From contig JAHQIY010000004.1 of the NCBI GenBank assembly GCA_019054805.1, positions 5,518,001 through 5,582,000 on the forward strand: 64,000 bases of DNA, read 5' to 3'. The DNA is from Brachionus manjavacas. Taxonomy: Eukaryota > Rotifera > Eurotatoria > Ploima > Brachionidae. How positions within the stretch are numbered: position 1 is the stretch's first letter; each line of letters starts with the position of its first letter. Shown piece after piece: positions 1 through 10,349 of the stretch. The position numbers and the translations under genes are program-made. The notes below the pieces were generated by a model. It worked only from the letters and a program-made list of their open reading frames with translations, was not told the origin of the DNA and made no database searches.

Positions 1-2116
1 ATACCATTAAGACTTTATCATTGATATTTTATTTTGAAAATGATGGTCGTAAGCATTTTACGTAAAATTACGAAAATTGACCTCTTTTTTCGTTAATTAT
101 AACACGGACAACAAATATTTCTTTTTGAGACTCTTTAAGCTTTGTCGATCATATTTTGTGTAAGCTTTTTAGAAAAAAAGTAAAAGTTATTTGGCCCTTT
201 AAAAATTTTCGTAATTCTACTCTACCAAAATTTTTTTTACTCAAAAGTTTTACTCAAAAACTAATTTAAACTTTGTATTTTTTTGAGTTTCTGTTTATTA
301 TTTTGAGTTGATTTTAGTTTTTAAGTTAAACAAAAAAAATTTTGTCCATTATATTTTGCAAGGTAGCAGGATTTGTTACCAATTTATCCATAACAAAATT
401 TTAAAAATTAAAAATTAAAATCCCCTCTTTAAAAATTTAATAATACTTTAAAGTTTCGAAATAGAGTTTTTGCTTGTAATTAAAAAGATGAATCATTTCA
501 AGTAAAAATCAAGCAATTAAAAATAATTTTAGAAAAAAAAAACAACAAAATAACAAATTGACTTTTAAGTCTGTCGACATGGCAAAATTAAAAAGAACTA
601 AATGCCGAATATGGTCAATCATAAATGCAAAATAAAATAGTAAAAAGTCAAAATTTAGTTTAGAAATTAATTTTTTCGAAGGATTTTTTTATAAATTTTG
701 TTTTTTTTTTTAAAAGTAGATTAGTATTTTTAGAAAATCTACAAAATACATTAGTCAATTTTTAGAAGTTATCAATTGTAGTGAGGTATTCAATTATCAA
801 TCTATTTATTTATTTAAATAAAAATTTTAGCTTGATAGTCAAAAATATTAGATATTAAATAAAAAAGTAAAGACTGATAGAAAATATTCAAGAATAAATA
901 GATTAAATAAAAAAGAGTTAAAAAAATACCAAATAAAAATTTAAGTAATCAAAATAAAAGTAGAAATTTAAATTTAATTAAGTTACGTTGTTTTAATAAT
1001 TAGAAAAATAAGAAAATCGAATAAAAAGTAAAAGTAATGAAGCATTAGATGATCGATCTAATTAAATCAATTATATCTTGATTAATGTACATCACATGAG
1101 TCATTTCTTTACTTTTTCAACAATTTTCTTTTTTTTTCTTTTTTATATTATTTTACTTCAATTTTATTTTGCTATAATATTTATATTACCTTAATTTTTA
1201 AATTTTTTTGTAATCTGAACGAGCTTTACGGCACAGATAAGTAAATAGATATATATTTAAATAAAAAATAATATATAATATTAAAAATAAATTTTTAAAT
1301 AAAAATAAATCTTTGGAGTTTTAGGTAAATTAGGTAATTATCAATGATAATAGACGATGCCTCTACACCTTAAGTTATGAATCTAAAAATTTGAACTGTA
1401 TACCAAGCCTTCTCAGGCCGAAGGTCTTTTATTTTATATATCGCCCTGGAAAATTCTTCTCATTTAAACCTCTCTTTTAAATCGAAATATTCTTTTTCAA
1501 AAAAATTTAAATCAATTTTAACTAAATATTAAATGATTAATTTGAATTTTCTTACCCAAAATTTGATATGTATTTATTTTTTTTTAGGAAAATGCGCTGG
1601 GGGATTTATTAAATTTAACTTTTCAACATTTGTTAGAAACATACATATTTCTACAATAAGTCAATTTATTAAAATATCTTTTAATTTGTTTGTTTAATAA
1701 TTATCCATCAATTTATAATTAAAAAACTGAAAGTTGCGTGATAATTAGATAAAAATCAAAGATTAAGAGTTTTGAATTTCATACAAGTTATCAAGGTATC
1801 CTAAATTATTTTGAAGGCATTCAATCGTATTATGATTTATATCAAATTATTAAAAGCTTTTTGTAACTGTATAGTTGATTTACCGGTTAAATTTTGAGTC
1901 TTTCTTAAATTACCGAAAAATGCTTATAAAAAATTTTTTGGTAATTTTGTAGATGCTTTCTTTAAAATGTGAAATTAATTAATTGAAAAATAATATTTTC
2001 TTTAAAAAGCATTAGCAAAAATGGTTAGATTTTTAAATCAAATTTAAATTTGATAATTTTCGCATTTTTCGAAATTATTCTTTTTAAATAAAAATCAAAA
2101 GAATTTTTTAGTTAAA
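1..2116. other. AT-rich intergenic DNA upstream of alkaline phosphatase
   Basis: No gene is visible here. Long A and T runs dominate. The one recognisable element is a repeat 3' end near 1210-1258, listed separately. A second, more G+C-containing patch at about 1400-1450 (around AGGCCGAAGG) may be another repeat end, but it could not be matched to anything else in the window. Confidence 0.5.
1213..1258 (+). repeat. LINE/SINE 3'-end remnant (GAGCTTTA..CGG.ACAGA tail family)
   Basis: A short stretch reads TCTGAACGAGCTTTACGGCA followed by CAGATAAGTAAATAGAT. It closely resembles the 3' end of the reverse-transcriptase element at 8.3-9.7 kb, and copies at 13.0 kb and 48.3 kb. The shared order is TTCTGAA, GAGCTTTA, CGGTACAGA and then a TAAATA-type tail. 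Only the tail is recognisable, so this is either a severely 5'-truncated LINE insertion or a SINE sharing that tail. Confidence 0.5.
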
Positions 2117-4271
2117 ATGCTTAGTGGATACATTTGCTTTTTTGGAGTAATTTTATTGCCTTTATTAGTCAATTGTTCTAAAGACTGGTCATCTGATGTT
2201 CAGCCACAAAAATGGAACAAAATCGCAAAAGAGAAAATAGATCAAATCTTAAACAGAAAACTAAATGGAAACATTGCCAAGAACGTCATTTTGTTTCTTG
2301 GGGATGGTACAATAAAATTTTTTAATCAAAAGTCTTATATTCACTTTTTTCAAAGGCATGGGTATTACAACTGTGACTGCTGGGCGAATTCGAAAAGGAC
2401 AATTAAAAAATAACAATGGTGAAGAAGAAATCACATTTATGGAGAGCCTACCTCATGTTGCTTTGTCCAAAGTAGAATTTTTTTTTAAAAATTTCAAAAA
2501 TTTAAAAGAATAATTAAAAAGACATATAACATTAATGCACAAACTGCAGATAGTGCTGGGACAGCAACTGCTTACTTAACCGGTGTTAAAACACGATTCG
2601 GAGCGATTGGTGTTGATGGTAGAGCGTATGATTGTCCGTCATCTTTGAAATCTAAAACAGAATCAATTCTCAAATGGGCTCATTTTGCAGGAAAATCAAC
2701 AGGCATCGTGACTACAACTAGAATAACTCATGCTTCTCCTGCAGCAACTTATGCAAATTCTTTTGATCGAGACATGGAATCCTTTGATGGAATCAATTTT
2801 AAGCAAGAACACTTAAATCAAGGTTGTAAAGATATAGCGGCTCAATTGATTGAAGAAAACTCATTTATAAATGTAAAAAAACAAATAATTGAAAATTTTA
2901 TTGATGTTTTTTTCAATTAAAGCTTATTCTTGCTGGGGGAAGAAAAAAATTTTTGAGTAATAATCATACAGACTATGGCTCAAGTTTCAAAGGAGATCGT
3001 ATAGATGGTAGAAATTTGATTGAAGAATGGCAAAAAAAAATGGAAAAACAAATGCTAAAACATAAATTTTTATGGAATATCTCCGACTTTCATGATCTAA
3101 AACCAAATCAATATAATCATATACTAGGTAAATAGCCTAATATACCAATTTTTATGATTTTTCCATAAGTTAAGGCTTATTAAACTATGACCACATGGAT
3201 TATGAAACCGATAGGATAAATAAAATTCCAATAGAAGAGCCAAGCATTATAGACATGACTGCAAAAGCTATAGAAGTGTTGAGTTCAAATCCCAAAGGTT
3301 TTTTTCTAATGGTAGAAGGTAGCATTTTAAAGATTTATTTTGAATTAGATGACTATTTTTAAAATTAAGGTGGCAAAATTGATCACGGCCATCATTCTTC
3401 AAATGCTCAATTAGCTCTAAATGATTTCGTAGTTTTTGATGAAGCAGTAGGACAAGCGCTTCAATTGACGTCATCAAATGATACCTTGATAACAGTTACA
3501 GCCGATCATTCTCATGTTTTTACCATGGGAGGTAAATTTAGTAAAAAGAAATTAATTTACTAGTATTCAATTCAAAATAGGGTACTCAATTAGAGGTAAC
3601 CCTATACTAGGAATTAATTTGAATCATGTTTCAAATGTAAGTAAGCTTAACTTGACGTATACTTCACTTTTGTATGGAAATGGTCCAGGCGGAATTAAAC
3701 CCGATTCTTTAAGAAACACGAATTTAACAAACATTGACACAGGTAGGAATTTTCTGAACTTGAAAAAACTCAATTATCACTTTGAATTTTAAGAGCACAA
3801 AGATTACATTCAGGAATCTGCAATTTATTTGAAATCAGAAACACATGGTTTTTAAACAAAGAAATTTTCTAAATTAAAATTAATATTTTCAAAAAGGAGG
3901 TGAAGACGTCGCAATATATGCAAGCGGACCTATGAGCTATTTGTTTGATGGGTTTTATTTAGATTTATAAAGATGAACAATTCACATAATTTTGCTTTTT
4001 TAGAACTGTTGAGCAAAATTACATAGCTCATGTAATGGCATATAGTGCTTGGTAAAGTTTTTTCTAGAAAAAGCTTGAAAAATGTTTCATTGATATTTTT
4101 TTAAGCATTGGTCCTTATAACAAAACGAAACATTCAAAGTGTAAAAGAAAACGTGGTGTTCTTGTGCAATCGGCAGCCCAGAATATCAACCCATCTTCAC
4201 TGTTTATTTTATTATTTTTAAACATTATTTGCATGTTCATATTCATTTATGAAAAAAATAATTTTAATTAA
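2117..4271 (+). CDS. alkaline phosphatase, secreted/GPI-anchored (11 exons)
   Basis: Hydrolyses phosphate monoesters outside the cell as a Zn/Mg enzyme. Exons: 2117-2306, 2356-2471, 2522-2872, 2923-3127, 3175-3318, 3370-3531, 3581-3742, 3794-3847, 3897-3951, 4004-4051, 4106-4271; the frame holds and gives 550 residues, the usual family length. Residues 1-20 form a signal peptide ending in LLVNC. Visible motifs are FLGDGMG with metal-binding Asp63, [10 protein letters not shown] with phosphorylated Ser113, [10 protein letters not shown] (335-344), TADHSH (379-384), and HGGED with Zn ligand His461. The C-terminus ([20 protein letters not shown]) is hydrophobic, as expected of a GPI-attachment signal. 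All ten introns are 47-54 bp. The fifth-last to last exons are unusually small (54, 55 and 48 bp). An AATAAA lies at 4355-4360. The family call is secure; the small C-terminal exons rest on continuity with tissue-nonspecific type enzymes. Confidence 0.93.
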
Positions 4272-6990
4272 AAAAAAAACAAATGATAACCATTTGAACA
4301 TAATTTTTTAATTATTCGTTAAACTATTCAATCTTTGATTGTTAAAATAAGCAAAATAAAATTTAATTTAATAAATTTTATAATAAATAATTGTGAGTGA
4401 TCCGATGTTCTATTTATATTATAAATTACTTCAAATGAATAATTAGAAATATTTTTCTTGATTAATGTTAATCGATACTCGAGTGTTAAAATTAATTTAG
4501 AAGCTAGTTAGAATGGATGATAATGATTAAAATTTTTCTAAAGCCTTGAACTAAATTAAATTTTCATTTTAGGTAGAGTTGCATTACTCAAATTGAATAA
4601 ATAAACGAATAAAATTTTTATTAAATTTTGTTTTAAAGAACTCTTCTAAATTTACATTATTCTGTCTATTCATTTAATGTTTTTCATTTTAAGAAACTAA
4701 TGATTTTTTTAATTACATTCAAGAAAAAAAATGCTAAATTTATGGAAAAATCATCATATTTTTTAAATCAGCACTCAATAATTTTTCAACTTTTCAAAGT
4801 GAATTCAAAAACTAGGCTTATCATAAACCTGATCGTCTCTGAATTAAAATAATTTATAATTAGTTTCTTTAAAAATATTTAATTGTTTCAAATTTTAAAA
4901 TTTTTTTAACAACTTTAAAATTTATATTACACTGAAAGGGTTTTAACGCACATAAATATGATCTAGTACAAAAAATAAGGGTTCAATTTTAAATTAGAAT
5001 TTTTTTTAAGAAGTAGAGAAATTTGAATTTAAAAATATAAAATAAAAATTAAATTTTTATTCTTTTTCTAAATTTCTATATTTTTAAGGTTTCAAAAAAA
5101 AAAATAGATATCTATTTTTATACATCAATTACTTAGATGATAAAATAAAATCAGTCATAAATTTTAATTTAAAAAAAAATTTTAATAGAAGACATTATAG
5201 AGAAAAAATTTTAGTTTTCGTTATTTGAGTAGTTATATCAATATCACCCTCTAGGTGGATTTTTTTTAAAGTAGATTAAATTTCGGGTTGAAATCCTGGT
5301 TCCAATTTAAGGGACTTTTTCGAAGCGATAAAGATTTTAAATTTGAGAACCGAAAATGCAATTATTGTATTAAATTAAAATTAAAATTCGAGTTAAAAAA
5401 TATTTTTAAAATTAATTAGAATAAAATGAAAAAGAGTAATAAAATTTAAATTTCACTTAGAAGTAATTTTATATTTAAGTCCAAACGATTTTTCTAATTT
5501 TTAATTTGGATGATGAAGTTTAGATGATTTTTAAAAACTCACAGCATTTTTCTTTAAGCAAAGTCTTTTTATTTTTTATTTTTCTTGATTTTTTTTTGTT
5601 TAACAAAATATTTTATAAAAATTAAACAAAATGAAAAGCCCAAAAGAAGAAAGTTTTACCTAAATAAAAGAAAAAAATTCTTTTCCAATTTTTTTAATTG
5701 AATTTTTCATTAAAAAGGACAAATCAAGTTGAAAAAAGTGGCTTGTAAATATTTTAAATCATGTCTTTAGCGAAATTGCTTCAAAGTAAATAATTGCGCA
5801 ATAAGTTTTTTTTAGAATTTGTTAATTTTTTTAATTGAAACCCACTTATCATATCTGATAAAAAGTTTCGTTGATTTTTTTATACTAATTTACCTATGAA
5901 AGTATTTCATATAGTTATTTAATTTAAAACTAAGGAATTTTAAATACTTCAAGGGTTTCCATTTGCAAGAGATGAAACTATCCGGCTATTTTTGAATTAT
6001 TTTTTTAAATAATATTATACTTGTTCTGAAAAGAATTGTTTTTAGTCTTTTTTGGTATTTTTGTTTAGAAAAATTTTTAAAAAGTTAAATAGCAAAAAAC
6101 TGCTTTAATTTTAAATCCACGATTTTCTTAGCCTGAAAACAATAGTTTAGTTCGTCTAGAAGAAATAAAGGTTTACACGTGATTTTGTAGATAAGATAAA
6201 ACATAATATTTGCTGCAAATACTGCCAGTGAAATTTTTATTTTAAACATTGAAGAATTGTTGAGCTTATTTAAAAATCATAAATATTATCAAAGTAAATT
6301 TAATTAAAATTATGAAAATTCAATTAAATGTGTATTAAATTTAGAATCAGTTTTTTTTTTCAAATCGATTTTTAATTCCTTTTGTTTAGTTTGTCATTTA
6401 TTCTTAGTTGAATTCCGAAATTAGATCAAAATAAAAAATGCATATCTAAGGCCTAATACAAATTAGCATAATCTAGAAAGAATGAGGCTGAAATTTACTA
6501 AAATTTTTAACTTGCTTGTATCAATAAGTTAGTTTACTTGAGATGATACAAGATTATTAAATTTAAATGGCACAGTAAGTGACGCATGGAAAAACTATGG
6601 TACAAGTTTAATAATTCATAATAGTAAATAAAAATAATTTAATAGACAAACCATACAAGGAAATAAAAAATGAAAAAAAAATGGATCATGGTTTTGGCTT
6701 CAACCATCTCGCTGCATGCAGATCTGATTGCTAGGTTTTGAATTTTTATTAGCAATAAAATCGATATATTTGAATTTGATTTTAATTTTAATACAAAATA
6801 ATAAATTTAATTTAAATTCATATGAGAAATTTTATTCAATCCTATTCTGGTATTCAAATTTGTAATTGGATTGAATTTTTTTCTATTAAATATATGTTTA
6901 ATTTTAGAAGTATAATTTTTAGCGGAATTGCTTCAAATATTTAAAATTTTTAAAATGAATTCAAAAATTGTTAGTAACCAAATCAAATAT
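4272..6990. other. AT-rich intergenic DNA
   Basis: Nothing coding is visible. A poly(A) signal for the alkaline phosphatase gene is at 4355-4360. A patch near 5225-5330 with less biased composition has no frame, no box B and no partner elsewhere in the window. Confidence 0.5.
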
Positions 6991-6994
6991 AGCA

Positions 6995-7113
6995 TATTTA
7001 AGCAGAAGAATTACAGGTACTCTAGCTGCTACAGTTGTGCGTGTTTTTGGAGCTCTGGCCCACGTTCCAGCTTGTGGGTTTCCACGCAGCAAAACTACTA
7101 CTACTACTACTAG
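6995..7113 (+). repeat. CR1/L2-like LINE 3' end with (CTA)n tail
   Basis: A G+C-richer stretch ends in GCAGCAAAA followed by about six CTA units (7094-7112). The converging element at 7260-7920 ends on the other strand with GCAGCAGTTTATAATA followed by the same trinucleotide repeat. I read this as the plus-strand 3' untranslated tail of a related LINE. The reading frames across it have no recognisable product. Confidence 0.45.
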
Positions 7114-7259
7114 AATTCAAATAAATGTAAATTCGGACATTGAAATATTCTATTAAGTATTTAAAAGTTTTACAATTTCAAAATTATTGATTAAATTTTA
7201 TTCAAATTTAAATTTTGAATTTTTTAAATTTTCGAATATTATATTTTTGCATTCTGTCT

Positions 7260-7920
7260 AAGTAGTAGTAGTAGTATTATAAACTGCTGCATTGAGATGC
7301 GGTACAGTAAGTACCTAGCCCATAAATGAGCTTTAGCAGTTTCCATTCATCCATTCGTCTAATTGCGCTTTGAAACTATTCAAACTTTTCGCTGTAACTA
7401 GTTCATTAGGCATTTTATTCCATATTGGTACAATTCGATTTATTAAAAACGTATGTCTGCTCTGACTGGTTTTAGCCAATTCACTATTTAACCTGAACTG
7501 ATTTCCCCTGATCATATGGTTGTTATTCGCATAATAGATTCCATTAACAAGATTCACTCTCTCATAACCATGGATGATTTTAAAGAACTGGATTAAGTTA
7601 CCACGAACACGTCTCTTACTTAAAGAGTCTAGTCATAGTTGTTTGAGTTTTTCTTCATATCCAACACTGTGAAAGTCATCAACCAATTTTGTAGCCCTTT
7701 CTTGTACTTTTTTCATAATGTTTATGTCACGTTTTTGAACTGGGCTACAAACACAAATCGCATATTCAAGTTAAGGTCTAACAAGAGACTGGTATAAAAG
7801 CTTGAATGCTTTTTTACTAAGTCTATAGAAACCATTTCTTAAAATACCAAGGACTTAATTAGCTTTGTTCTGTCTAAGTATCTCATATTTTATCTTTAAT
7901 ATTTTTTCTAAATTCTACTC
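7260..7920 (-). mobile_element. CR1/L2-like non-LTR retrotransposon, 3' remnant
   Basis: Read on the minus strand, frames from about 7920 to 7333 spell the end of a LINE reverse-transcriptase ORF. In order they give RLSKKAFKLLYQSLVRP, LEYAICVCSPVQKRD, KKVQERATKLVDDF, RRVRGNLIQFFKIIHG and then a clean last 75 codons ending in LDEWMNGNC. Known CR1/L2 elements show the same thumb/C-terminal order (YxSLVRPxLEYA, VQxRATK, RRxRGDLIxxFKIxxG). In-frame stops interrupt the upstream part, so it is dead. The 3' UTR includes the near-palindrome AAGCTCATTTATGGGCT, then a (TAC)n/(CTA)n tail at 7261-7275. Nothing 5' of the thumb survives. Confidence 0.75.
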
Positions 7921-8295
7921 TGTGTTTTGCAAGGCTAAATTGGATAAAGATTTTTTTCGTATTGTAGTCCTTAGCTTTGTGACTTTGTGACTAAAAAAAT
8001 TAAACAAATAATTTAACGCCATCTCTTATTAAATTGGTTTATTGACTCAATTTAAATTAGTTTTATGTTTATTAAAGATAACACATAATCATGTGATATG
8101 ACCTCATTGTTTTGCATAAAATTTGATATTAAAACTCGAAGCATCAATACTTTTAATTTTCATTCAATATGTGAAATATGATACAAGCGTAAAGTAGAGC
8201 TTCATGTTTTAAATTATTTTTTAAAAAAATTGGCCATCATTTGTGAGAATTTCATGAACTTAAAATGGAAAAATTAAATTTAAAGTAGCACGTTA

Positions 8296-9745
8296 TTTAT
8301 TATTTTATTTATTTGTTTTCTGTACCGAGCTAAAGCTCTTTCAGAATAAATTAAAAATAAAATAAAAAAATAAAATAAAAATAAAATTAAAGTTAATAAA
8401 ATTAGATAAAAAAAAAAGAATCAAAATAGAGTAAATAAGCTAAAAAAAATTAATGTTGAAAAGACATAAATTGGAAAAGATTGTTTCATGTGGCACATGT
8501 TTAAATAGTTCAAGTTTCAGGAAAAAAAGAAGAAATAGTAAGGTAGCAATTACACAATGGAGTTGGGTATTCAATATATCTTGATTCGAAACCTTCTTTG
8601 TATTCTTTCACCAGTCTTTCAACCAATGGAATAGAATGACTCAGTCATGTCCCAACATATTTCTCACTCAACTCAAAAAGACGATTCGAGACTGTTAGTA
8701 ATTTTAGTTTATTAAAAGCTTCATGTTGCACGATGTTGGAGGGAGTATCATATTTTAACTTAAGGATAGATCTTACTGCTGTATTCTGAATTGCTTGTAG
8801 TTTTTTGATATTATTTTCTGAAAATGAATTCAAGCAAGGAAATGAATAGTCTAAAATCGATCCGACTAAAGATTTATATAAATTTCCTAGTGTGTTATGA
8901 TTGAGACCCCATTTTTTGTTTGACAATATCTTAATAATATTTAGCCTTTTGTTGCAGCGTTCTTTAATTTCGTCTACTAGTATATTAAAGTTTAACTTAG
9001 AATCAAATTTAATACCAAGAAACTTGATTTCTTTTTGGCTCACTATTCTGTTTCCATAGATTTTTAAGTTTAGATTATCACCCTCTTTTTTGTACCTAGA
9101 AAAGACTACTGAACACGACTTTTCAACTGATATCTTCATTTTCCATTTAATAAGCCATTGTTCTAGTTCGTTGGTGTATTTATTTATCTTATTTTCTAGG
9201 TTCCCCTTTTTGTTATAAATGAAGAATGTAACTAGATCATCTGCGAAAAGCAGAGAGTATTCATTATTTGTTTTGTTTCTTTTTGGGATGTCATTAATAT
9301 ATATACTAAATAAAAGAGGACTAATAACTGAGCCTTGAGGAACACCTGCAGTTATTTTATATTCTTCGGTCAGATGATCATTCACATTTACCTTAAATGT
9401 CCTCCTATCTAAAAAGGATCTAATCCAGTTAGTCAAGTAATGAAGTGGATTCATTTTAATCAATTTAAAAAGTAGACCTTCATGCCAAACCCTATCAAAG
9501 GCTTTAGAAATATCAAAAAAAAGGCCACAAACTCTTTTTTTTCTATTAAATGATTCCACAATTTTTTGAATTAAAAAGAAAAGATAATCTGATGTTCGCC
9601 GGTGTTTCCTAAATCCAGATTGCTCCTGGATAAGGAGTGAATTTTGTTCCAAATAATTGTATAATCTTGAAAATACTATGCGTTCCAGGAGCTTTCCTAA
9701 ACAACTCGTTATACTAATTGGTCTATAAAATATTGGTTTATAAGG
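8296..9745 (-). mobile_element. Jockey-like non-LTR retrotransposon, 5'-truncated, one stop
   Basis: The reverse-transcriptase core runs from about 9743 down to 8648. It opens with YKPIFYRPISITSCLGKLLE just 5' of the first methionine of the long frame, then SGFRKHRRTSDYL, FFDISKAFDRVWHEGLL, AGVPQGSVISPLLFSIYIND and the catalytic LLFADD box. The thumb follows, with KFLGIKFDSKLNF and NTAVRSILKLKYD. An in-frame TGA at 8645-8647 ends the long frame. The same frame then continues as LSHSIPLVERLVKEYKEGFE to 8510, so that stop looks like a premature mutation. The 3' end holds GAGCTTTAGCTCGGTACAGA and a TAAATA tail (8296-8319). There is no endonuclease domain; the 5' end is cut within the RT fingers, typical of abortive reverse transcription. 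Confidence 0.88.
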
Positions 9746-10349
9746 TTATAAATGACTTTTATAGCTGCATACATTTCTTACCTCAAAGTAGCTAGCAACA
9801 ATAAAATTTTAAAAAGCACCTTTCTCAATTGAAATTGACACTAATTGAATTTTATTTTATCATTGCTTAATTTTAAACACAATCTAGGAAAAAATCTAAA
9901 TTTAAATAATTAGTTTATTGAATGAAATAAGGACATAATTTTTACTGTCTTGTATTTATTAGAAATAATTCTATGCGTCATAAACCACCTAGATTGGAAA
10001 ATCAAAAATTTAGCTTCTAGTAACACTTAGGCATTCATAATAAATCCAAAATTATGTTTCGTTCAAATAGTTTGAAATTTTCATTTTAGTTGTTATTTCG
10101 TTATGTTCTTTTATAATTAAATGTTATAGCTTTATCAAAAATAAAAGAAAAACCAAATTGAAAAAAACACAAAAAGGGCTATTTGGTTTCAAATTTATTG
10201 AAAAAAAAATTTTTTTTTTTCAGATTTAAGTTCAATCTTGATTAAATTGGCACAGTAATGCCACAAGTCTATGTCATCGATTTCATATGTACATAAGTTG
10301 AGCCAAAATGCCTGCAGTTTGAGAACATTTAAAGAAATCTGCGCAAAAA
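9746..10349. other. intergenic, probable promoter region of the membrane-protein gene
   Basis: No gene is seen. The stretch separates the 5'-truncated LINE from the start codon at 10350 and ends with a long A/T run at 10190-10222. It must contain the promoter of the downstream gene, but I cannot identify a core element in it. Confidence 0.4.

Noticed and set aside
5225..5335. Patch with GGGTTGAAATCC resembling a tRNA box B
   Set aside because: The box does not fit the GGTTCRANNCC pattern, there is no box A or stem structure, and no flanking duplication is visible.
6928..7156. Two overlapping ~60-codon plus-strand frames
   Set aside because: They run through a LINE 3' UTR and its CTA repeat; the residues are an artefact of the repeat.
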